From Vigna angularis (taxonomy: Eukaryota; Streptophyta; Magnoliopsida; Fabales; Fabaceae): DNA of 64,000 bases. Each line of letters begins with the position of its first letter. Position 1 is the stretch's first letter. The notes beneath the pieces are model-generated. The model saw only the letters and a list, made by a program, of their open reading frames with translations. It ran no database searches and had not been told where the DNA came from. The translations under genes were made by a program, and so were the position numbers. Below, one piece after another: positions 56,367 to 64,000 of this stretch. The stretch covers positions 10,478,001 through 10,542,000 of the forward strand of contig NC_068974.1 of NCBI RefSeq assembly GCF_016808095.1, given 5' to 3'.

Positions 56367-58334
56367 ATGGCCCATTTTCCAAACCATCGTGGATGGATGT
56401 ACGACCGTTGTTATAGTGGAAGGAGAGGTTTGAAGGAATCTTTTGTCATCGGAGTTGAAGAGTTTGTGGAGACGGCCCGATGATATCAATATTATGCCCT
56501 TGATGGAGGGATTCGATGTCCATGCATCAAGTGCGAATGTACAAGGATTTTGAAAGATGAAGTCGTCAAACTTCACCTTTACCAAAAAGGGTTCATGCCT
56601 AATTACACGGTTTGGACATTTCATGGTGAAGAAATTCCTTCGACCTCCACTACAGCTGAAAAGCGGCTTGCATCAGGTTCGAATACTATTCTACATACAT
56701 CTTCTGAGTCAAAATTGTTAGTGTGCATTAGACTCATGGCTGGAAAATCTAATTGGAACGTTCCTATTTAAGCAGTGGACTTCTATACAAAATTGATGTT
56801 AGATTTGACACCACCAAACAATTTTATGCCGAAGAATTATTACCAAGCCAAAAAATGTGTTTCAAAGTTGGGATTGGAAGTCAAGAAGATTGATTGTTGT
56901 GTTAATGGATGTATGTTATTCTATGACAATAATAGTGGTAAAAATGATGCATTGTTGGTTGAATGCAAGTTTTGTGGCTCACCTCGATATCATACGATGC
57001 ATGCTGGACAGAGGCAAAAAAAAACCAATTCCCTTAAAGTCCATGTTCTACTTGCCTATAATTCCAAGATTACAAAGAATGTTTACTTCAATGCAAACAT
57101 CAGAACACAAGACATGGCATGATGGTAACAAAACTGAAGGATTTTTGCGTCATCCTTCTGATGGTGAAGCTTGGAAGCACTTCAATCGTAAACATCCATC
57201 CTTTGCTAGTGAACTGCGTAACGTCAGACTTGGTCTATGCTCTGATGGGTTTACTCCGTACATTCAAGCGTTTGCATCACCATATTCATGCTGGCCCGTG
57301 ATAGTTACCCCATACAATCTACCACCTGAGATGTGTAGACAAAGCCTTACATGTTTTTATCGTGTATAATACTAGGTCCATCTAATCCAAATCATTGATT
57401 GATGTTTATTTGGAGCCTTTGATTGATGATTTCAAGAAGTTATGGAATGGTGTTTGGACGTATGACGTTTCAAGGAAGCAAAATTTCCTTATGAGGGCAA
57501 CCTTGATGTGAATTATTAATGACTTCCCAGCGTATGGCATGTTATCTGGTTGCAGCACGCATGGTCGATTAGCTTGTCCACATTGCATGGAACATACAAA
57601 GTCATTCCAATTGAGTTATGGTCGGAAAAGTAGTTGGTTTGACTGCCATCGACAGTTCTTGCCCATTGATCACTCCTTTAGAAGAAACAAAAAGGCATTT
57701 CGGAAAGGGCAAGTTGAAACGGATATGCCCCTGCCGAAGTTGACTGGATCACACGTTTGGAGAAGAGTGAAAGACTATCCAAAAGTCACTGAATCTGGTC
57801 AGAATAGGATAGAAGGGTTTGGAGAATGGCATAATTGGACTAAAAGAAGCACATTCTGGGAACTTCCCTATTGGAAAGACAACTTGCTAAGACACAACCT
57901 CGATGTCATGCACACAAAAAAAAAATTCTTTGACAATGTCTCCAACACAGTTATGAATGTTATAGGTAAGACAAAAGATAATGAGAAAGCAAGAAAAGAT
58001 TTACCTTTGTATTGTGGACAAAAAGACTTAGAGTTGAAGGCGCAAGGTAACAACCGATTATTTAAACCAAAAGCAAATTACACCATGTCAAAAGACGAGG
58101 CAAGAATAGTGTGTGGATGGATCAAGGAGCTTAGAATGCTAGATGGTTACGCTTATAACTTGTCCAGATGTGCCAATGTTCAGAACAGTACTATTCAAGG
58201 GTTGAAGAGTCATGATTGTCATGTATTCATGGAGACTTTCATCCCTCTTGCGTTCAGTTGTCTGCCAATGCACGTGTTAAATCCACTGATAGAAATCAGT
58301 AACTTCTTTAAAGATTTGTGTTGCACGACACTAA

Positions 58335-58591
58335 TGCCTTGTTCTTTTGAGTGGATTTGAGGGAGTAGATTTGAGAGGATTTGAACATAATTTTTTTTGT
58401 CGTTTATTTGAGTGAATTTGGAGGTAAATGAGAGTGAATTTGGAAATAAAATTTGTGAGAATTAGTATAGAATTGTATTGACGTGACAAATTAAAAAAAT
58501 TTATTTCCAAATTCACTCTCATTTACCTCCAAATTCACTCAAATCAACGACAAAAAAATTTATCTTCAAATCCCCTCAAAAGAACAAGGCC
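58335..58591. mobile_element. 257-bp Tourist-like MITE inside the transposase
   Basis: TGCCTTGTTCTTTTGAG at the left and the complement CTCAAAAGAACAAGGCC at the right form terminal inverted repeats with one outer mismatch. Longer inverted arms continue inward (gtgaatttggaggtaaatgag versus its complement). taa is duplicated at 58332-58334 and 58592-58594. A 3-bp TAA duplication and GGCCTTGTT-type ends fit PIF/Harbinger Tourist elements. Coding sequence continues on both sides. Confidence 0.88.
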
Positions 58592-59929
58592 TAAAGGAGA
58601 ATTCCCTTAAAAAGATGGATGAAAATATCGCAATTATTCTCTACAAATTACAAAAGAATATTCCCTCCTGCATTCTTTGATTCAATGGAGCATATTCCAA
58701 TTCATCTTGCATATAAAGCTTGGCTTGGGGACCTGTGCAATACAGGTGGATGTATCCATTTGAAAGGTTTATGGGAGAATCCAAACGTTCAGTTAAAAAT
58801 AAAGCTAGAGTAGAAGGCTCAATTTGTGCAGCTTACTTGCACAGAGAGACAGCGTATTTTTGTTCACATTATTTCAAAAACTTCATGTTGTCCCCTACTC
58901 ATGTCAGAAATGAAATGCAATGGCAAGTTGAACCACGTGAAGGTGCATTATCAGTTTTCCGACAATCAGGCCGTCACGCAGGGAAAGAATTCACTCATTG
59001 GTTAACTGATGCTGAATTCAACTCTGGTCATGTCCATGTCTTAATCAATTGCAGTGAAGTAAAGTCGTACCTTGAGTATGTCATCATTCATCTCTTATCT
59101 TTCCAACGGTACAATTGTTATACACTAATTCATTTCATTTGTACCAGCTCATTTGTTGTGGCTGAGCAAGTCGCAGAAGGAAATACTTCTGCTAGAATAC
59201 ACTCAGAGTTTCTCCATTGGTTTAGAAATCAGGTCCGTACTTTTTCCTATGTTTAGAGCAAGGTTAATTTGACTCTTGCGTTTATAATTTTTTTAGTATC
59301 TTTGTAGGTTTTTAATCAGGCATTAACTCCCACGGTTCAAGAGTTAAGACATCTCTCGAATTGGCCAATGAGATGTGTCAAAGAATGGCACACTTACTTC
59401 ACCAATGGTTACAAATTCCATACACATGAATGGTCTAAAGGAAAGAAAACATCAAATTGTGGTGTGTATGTCAAGGGCCTAACAGAGGGTTGTTATGATG
59501 ATTTCTACGACATCATTCATAAAATATATGAGTAGAATACAACAACATTACTTCTCGAAACAGAGTAATACTTTTTTATTGTGAATGGTTTGATTCTTCT
59601 AGAGTTGGTACTAGAGTGGATCCACGCTTTAATATTGTCGAACTCAACCAAAGATTAAGATATGGACCGTTTGATCCTTTCATTCTACCAACTAATGTCA
59701 GACAGGTTTATTATGTGCCATATCCATCATTCCGCAATATTGACAAGCGTGGTTGGGGCCGTAGCAATACAAACCAAGCCTAGAGATCGCATTGACTCAA
59801 ATGAGGTTGAGGAAGATGCTGCCTACCAACTTGACCAAATGTCACAACCACAAGAAATTATTGAAGTTGAACGGATAACCGCATTGGTCGACCCTGACGG
59901 TGATGGAGATGAATTAGAAACAGCAATAC

Positions 59930-59944
59930 AAGGTGATGAAGAAC

Positions 59945-59978
<34 letters not shown>

Positions 59979-60100
59979 CGAAGAAGAAGATGATGATAAT
60001 GATGTGATGACGGCGAAGAAGAAAAAGAAGAAGATGATGACGATAATGATGATGATGAAAAAGAAGAAGATGAAGATGAAGATCATGATGACGACGATTG
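59930..60100 (+). repeat. gaagaagat low-complexity tract (acidic tail coding)
   Basis: A purine-rich run encodes Glu/Asp stretches in the transposase frame. Other frames give poly-Lys or poly-Ser and should be ignored. Confidence 0.85.
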
Positions 60101-60268
60101 AATGTTGGACATCTATTGTAGCAAATTGAACTATCATTTGAATAGAGTTACCTAAAATACCATCTTAAAAGTTGTATGCAATTATTTATACATTGACTTT
60201 AAAAACCATTGATCCTTCCTTATTCATTTCTATTTTTCCTCTTTATTTGTAACCATTTCAATGCAGTA

Positions 60269-62091
60269 ATGACAGGACAAGGTTCAGAACGTCCTGATAA
60301 AGGAAAGGGGGTAGCAAGGCCAAAAAAGAGGCAACGGCAGGGACCAAAGTATGTACTTAGGGTGCCTGCTAAACTACCTACCATTGTTGCCCGCAGTACA
60401 TCATCTGTGGGGCCTCCTCCTACCCCTACAATACAGCCTCCTACCCCTGTAATAGAACCTACTCCTAGCTCTACAATACACCCTTATCCTACCCCTACAG
60501 TACACCCTTCTTCTACCCTTGCAACACACCCTTCTACTACCCCTACAGTAGACCCTCTTCCTCCTCCTGTGATTATAACCCCCACTCCTCCCCCTGTGGT
60601 TATTACCCCCACTCCTCTCCCTGACCCTACTTTTATACCTTCCTCATCTTGTATATCGCCTTCTGAGACTGTCACACCATCTACTGATCCAGATTCAAGT
60701 GGTAATGGTGAAGGTCTTGACCCGCCCCTCCATGATCGACCATGGATTGAGCCGTATGGTAAAGGGTAAGATTTTAATCCCTTCTTTAACCATTTTGATG
60801 TTTAAACCCTACTGTAATTCAAATGACTTTTATTATTCAGGTTTATTCCATCTAGGGTTGCTTCGTAGGCCATCACACGTTGAATTAAGCAACAGTTTTT
60901 AAGTCCATGGCCTACTTGGGGAGCAATACCTGATGACAACAAAAAGTCATTCTAGGAGTGCTTTCAGGTGAACAATCCATTAAACTAATTGTCCCTCTTA
61001 TTTTAGTATGTTCATTAATCAATGTTTGTTCTGTTTAATGTTACAGATGAAGGTGCAGTGGAAACCTGAACATGAAACACAGATACAAAGAAATTTCCAC
61101 ATGAAAGCATCTCATCGGCTGTTAAAGATGTTTAGGGATGCTCGCAATGTAGGAGAACGCCCTTACTGGCTGGGTGAACAAATTTGAAACTCTTTACTGG
61201 CTCATTGGAATACAGTAGAGTTTCACAATAAGTGTGCCAAAGCCCAAAGGAACAGAGCATCTGAGAAGGGTGGCACCCTGCATATTGGTGGGTCGATAAC
61301 CATTCATGAGCATGCCATTCGTATGATAAAATTTCATTACATAACTTTTTCTTTCATATATAAGTTATGTATTTTCTATTTCATATGTACACTTGTAATT
61401 CTAAATTATGTTACAAGCACAAGCTCTGGGACGGGCTGTCCATGTTGATGAGGTCTTTGCACAGAATCATGTAAGGAAGGGCACTAATCAATTCGTTGAT
61501 GAAAGATCTCGGAAGACTCATGTAAGCAAATAACACTATTACTATTACTAATTTTTCATTTATGTTATTTTATAATTCCCTAACATTGCTTTTAATGTTT
61601 CAACAGGAAGAATTTTCTACGAGACTTTCACAGGTTAGATCTGAACATGAGTCAACTCCTACATCGGATGATGCGAGTAATGCAGAAGACGACATCCATA
61701 GGACACAGTGCTGGGTCGACATCGTTGGTGGGAAGAAAAAGGGACAAGTGTACGGTACAAGACAACTTGCTGCAAACTATACAACATCGAGAGGAGGTAC
61801 TCTTAAGCACCGACCTTCTTCTTCCACCACTACTGCTAACGAGGTCGTTCTTCGCCTCACGCAGGAACTAGAGCAACGTGACCAGGAAATCACTGATTTG
61901 ATAGTAGAGTTTACAAACTTTAAGGCTCTGGTCATGAGAGTGTTGCTTGAAACTTCACAGGATGAATTCAATATCCCTCTGACCCAGCCACGCCCTCCTC
62001 GTCACCCGTTGTCCCTCAACAACCCACATCAGTCCAACCCTCATCAGTCCAGCCGACATCAGTCCAACCCACACCAGTCCAGCCATCTATA
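60269..62091 (+). pseudogene. CACTA-1 second gene (Transposase_24 domain), multi-exon
   Basis: Exon 1 (60269-60768) follows an acceptor tgcag and encodes a basic start (RPKKRQRQG) and a Pro/Thr-rich region (repeated PTPT, HPS, ITPTP). Further exons lie at about 60841-60968, 61047-61325, 61416-61520 and 61607-62091, separated by short GT-AG introns. WKPEHETQIQRNFHMKASHR, MFRDARN, LLAHWNTVEFHNKCAKAQRN and GGSITIHEHAIRM are the Transposase_24 (PF03004) core. A coiled segment (LRLTQELEQRDQEITDL) and an HQSNPHQSS-type repeat end the protein. Stops at 60871, 60883, 60954 and 61187 (about) show decay. This is the likely TNPA-like subterminal-repeat binder. Confidence 0.85.
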
Positions 62092-62464
62092 GAGGAGCAG
62101 GATGATGAAGATCATCTTGATGATAACTATGTACATTATTAGTTCCATTTTGTTATTAGTTGTTATAGAAACATTTGGATATTAGAACATTTGGAGTTTA
62201 GATCATTTGGATAATAGATCAATTGGATGATTTGGATGTTCGAACATCATTATGTTACATTGTTTTATGTTTTAAATATAAATACATGTTCTATGGATTA
62301 ATGGATGATTCAAATGTTATATTGTTTTTCTGATCAATGATTGCATCATTGAGATGCATATTATGTAGGTCTGTATGTGCTTGGAAAATGTTATGCAGGT
62401 CTGTTTGTGTTGTGAACAGTTTGATTTCATAAGAAATACAATTGTGCCTTAGATCTACCTCCAA
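62092..62464. other. CACTA-1 3' untranslated region
   Basis: AT-rich, with repeats of gatcatttggat and a tctgt(a/t)tgtg pair. No gene. Confidence 0.6.
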
Positions 62465-62802
62465 CTTACCGAAGGCTTTTGCCCTTCGGTAACTACCCAC
62501 GTTAGATAATTACCGAAGGCTTCCGCCCTTCGGTAATTACCGAAGGCTTCTGCCCTTCGGTACTTACCGAAGGCTTTTGGCCCTTGGTAATTACCGAAAG
62601 CTTTTGGACATCGGTAATTACCGAAGGCTTTTGCCCCTCGGTAATTACCGAAGGGCGGAAGCCCTCGGTAAATGTTAGCGACAAGGGATTTACCGAAGGC
62701 TCTTTGGTCGTCGATAAGTCGTTTGTAACTACCTTTTACCGACGGTTTTGGACTGTTTCCGAGGGCTCCTGACCTTCGATAATGCCCTTCTTTTTTGTAG
62801 TT
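62465..62802. repeat. CACTA-1 3' subterminal repeats and terminus
   Basis: Eight or more units of taccgaaggcttttgcccttcggtaa, each itself a hairpin, run to 62720. They are followed by more diverged ones and the end ttttttgtagtt. Minus-strand frames made of repeated PSVITEGQK-like peptides are a by-product. Confidence 0.9.
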
Positions 62803-63486
62803 TACTACGCGACTCGACAATACCGATTGTTGATACCAACACTCCATATTTGTACATTGGTTCTTGAGCCTTAAGGAAATCTTCCTCCCCTAAACCTATT
62901 CTTTCATGTTTCATCTATTCCCCTTATGGCAGGTGGATGCAAAGAGAGCCTATCATCAACATGTCCTTATTATTCTAGAGAAAGTATATACTAAGGTCAG
63001 TCAGCATAGCGCCTTACTCTACCTTCAAATCAAAAAAATAAATAGATACTAGTTCCTATGCCAATTCTGCATGTTAAATTCTGGAATATATTCTAACCAT
63101 TATTTAGGGTTGCCGATCAAATTAATAATCTGGATCCTATATTGGATGTTATATGGAATTAGATAACTGAGGAGATACAACCAAAAGAGGCTACATCAAT
63201 TCCACTATATCGCCAAGGACATAATCAATGTGTAGAGAATACTATTTCAAATGGCATTGATTATAAACACAACAGTCAAATAGGCACCCGCCTTTTTACG
63301 AGGATAAGTCATGTGTGAACATATGACTAATATTGTTTCTACATATTCTTTTAATTGACAACTATATTCTTGCAATGCACTGTAGCTCAAGATGAAACCT
63401 ATATTTATTTTTGTTTTAAATGGTACCAATATCTTATGCAGATCTTCGTATTACTATTATTGGCTAATAGTGACTTTTCCTGTATC
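62803..63486. other. No firm feature; possible short exon at 62932-62994
   Basis: An acceptor-like ccccttatggcag (62919-62931) precedes an open stretch, VDAKRAYHQHVLIILEKVYT, and a donor-like aaggtcagt (near 62995). I do not recognise it, and the region does not continue copia-3. It may be host DNA. Confidence 0.3.
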
Positions 63487-63576
63487 AGCATATTTGAATT
63501 TATTAATATTTGTTATATTATATATATTTTAAGCATATTTGAATTTATTAATATTTGTTATATTATATATATTTTA
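63487..63576 (+). repeat. Two exact tandem copies of a 45-bp AT-rich unit
   Basis: agcatatttgaatttattaa...atatatatttta is repeated without change at 63487-63531 and 63532-63576. Confidence 0.95.
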
Positions 63577-64000
63577 AGCCATAAAGTATTTGGCTTCTAA
63601 CTCCATGTACCTCTTTTCATTATCAAATTGTCATATGATATCATTACATTCACGTTCATACATATAAACATTGACGAATCTTTGTACAAAATATTTAGGT
63701 AGAACTTTTATGCTAGTGTTCTTATCTTTTCCAATTATAGCATAATTGTCTCACCTGAGGACAAAGAAAACTTTTACCAAATAAAGTTTTTTCTCGTCAT
63801 ATGATATATATTTTATGATTTTTCATGCCCTTTCGTGATCCTCTTACTATAGTCGAGTTTGACAACATTGTAATTGAACATATAATTTCAATAATTATAA
63901 TTGTATTTAAAATATTAGTTGAGCTTCATTTATTTTATATATTTTTTTTGTTGAAGGATTTTTCTAATTGTAGATGTCAATAATATTGTGACAATCTCAA
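63577..64000. other. AT-rich, nothing identified
   Basis: No long frame, repeat end or RNA gene was seen. Confidence 0.6.

Larger units (their letters stand above)
56367..60101 (+). pseudogene. CACTA-1 tnp2-type transposase (TNPD-like), broken
   Basis: The ATG at 56367 opens the transposase-associated domain (GWMYDRCYSGRRGLKESF, then GGIRCPCIKCECTRIL). The tnp2 domain (PF02992) follows: VNGCMLFYDNNSGKNDALLV, CKFCGSPRYH, RHPSDGEAWKHF, SPYSCWPVIVTPYNLPP, YGMLSGCSTHGRLACPHC, NLDVMHTKKKFFDN. Next are the DUF4218-like block (LAYKAW, PVQYRWMYPFERF, VEGSICAAYL) and, after an intron at about 59234-59308, the DUF4216-like block ([31 protein letters not shown]). The C-terminus is strongly acidic. It is broken by frameshifts (near 57010, 57370, 58600-58740, 59525, 59760), stops (56481, 57507-57511) and a MITE. 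Confidence 0.9.
50628..62802 (+). mobile_element. CACTA-1: near-complete 12.2-kb En/Spm (CACTA) element
   Basis: It starts CACTACAGGAAATG and ends CTTTTTTGTAGTT, where the last base should be G. The 3-bp duplication tac lies at 50625-50627 and 62803-62805. Both subterminal regions carry inverted accgaagg/ccttcggt motifs. Inside are a tnp2-type transposase gene and a second gene with a Transposase_24 domain, both on the plus strand in the usual En/Spm order. Stops and frameshifts in both genes show it is not now autonomous. Confidence 0.93.

Noticed and set aside
59823..60137. Minus-strand poly-Ser/Ile/Phe protein
   Set aside because: Antisense of the acidic tail tract of the CACTA-1 transposase.
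62455..62847. Minus-strand protein with repeated FGNYRRAEA units
   Set aside because: It is the CACTA-1 subterminal repeat field read as codons; the repeated peptide has no other support.
62803..63000. Continuation of copia-3 pol after CACTA-1
   Set aside because: The tac duplication fits, but the sequence after it does not match the region that follows the zinc knuckle in copia-2 or any copia pol motif; a later deletion may have removed it.
1..64000. A new defence, metabolic or signalling gene system
   Set aside because: Every multi-gene arrangement seen is explained by transposable elements; no operon-like or host gene cluster is supported.

Overview
This is repeat-rich, gene-poor plant nuclear DNA, most likely a eudicot and probably a legume; the species guess is inference from the style of the repeats. 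I found no complete host gene, no rRNA, no functional tRNA gene and no CRISPR. Nearly all recognisable sequence is transposable elements inserted into one another. Several can be dated relative to each other because target-site duplications (TSDs) and the interrupted reading frames can be read directly.

Region 1 (1-14966): a decayed Ty1/copia element, copia-1, with the 3' half of its 5' LTR at the window start, broken gag-pol, and a 3' LTR at 13565-14966. Its pol is split by a solo Ty3/gypsy LTR (3294-4760, TSD actcc/actct). Its 3' part is split by about 7.4 kb of other material. That material holds a related gypsy LTR (5487-7095) whose primer-binding site continues for about 53 nt as the antisense of a tRNA-Asp, a minus-strand gypsy gag, and a 300-bp direct repeat.

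Region 2 (14967-22532): minus-strand gypsy remnants (an Athila-like LTR piece and a chromovirus-like LTR with pol crumbs), a CACTA-type terminus at 18610, and a multi-exon minus-strand remnant of a Ulp1/C48-protease-like gene of the kind carried by plant DNA transposons.

Region 3 (22533-30475): copia-2 (22976-28449, TSD gtctt) is complete at both ends but keeps only gag and a scrap of pol. It sits inside another copia-type LTR. A second copy of that outer LTR lies at 29595-30475.

Region 4 (30476-62802): the gag of a third copia element is cut at three places. The first is a solo LTR (30693-32103, TSD gatga). The second is a defective CACTA element, CACTA-2 (32124-49509, TSD aat), which carries gene-like fragments. 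The third is a 12.2-kb CACTA element, CACTA-1 (50628-62802, TSD tac), with decayed tnp2-type and Transposase_24-type genes. CACTA-2 was itself entered by a 14.3-kb Athila-like gypsy element (34406-48740, TSD aagtg/aaatg), which was entered by a 4.0-kb solo LTR of Tat/Ogre type (38446-42450, TSD gagag). That last LTR appears to carry a host DUF761 gene fragment. A 257-bp MITE (58335-58591, TSD taa) interrupts the CACTA-1 transposase.

The most unusual signals are the extended tRNA-Asp match at a PBS, a set of stem-loops with a conserved loop and covarying stems in the 3' part of the Athila-like element, the host fragment inside an LTR, a head-to-head LTR palindrome, and a long inverted repeat around a 161-bp tandem array in CACTA-1. 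No new defence or metabolic system is visible. Region 5 (62803-64000) is AT-rich with nothing firmly identified.
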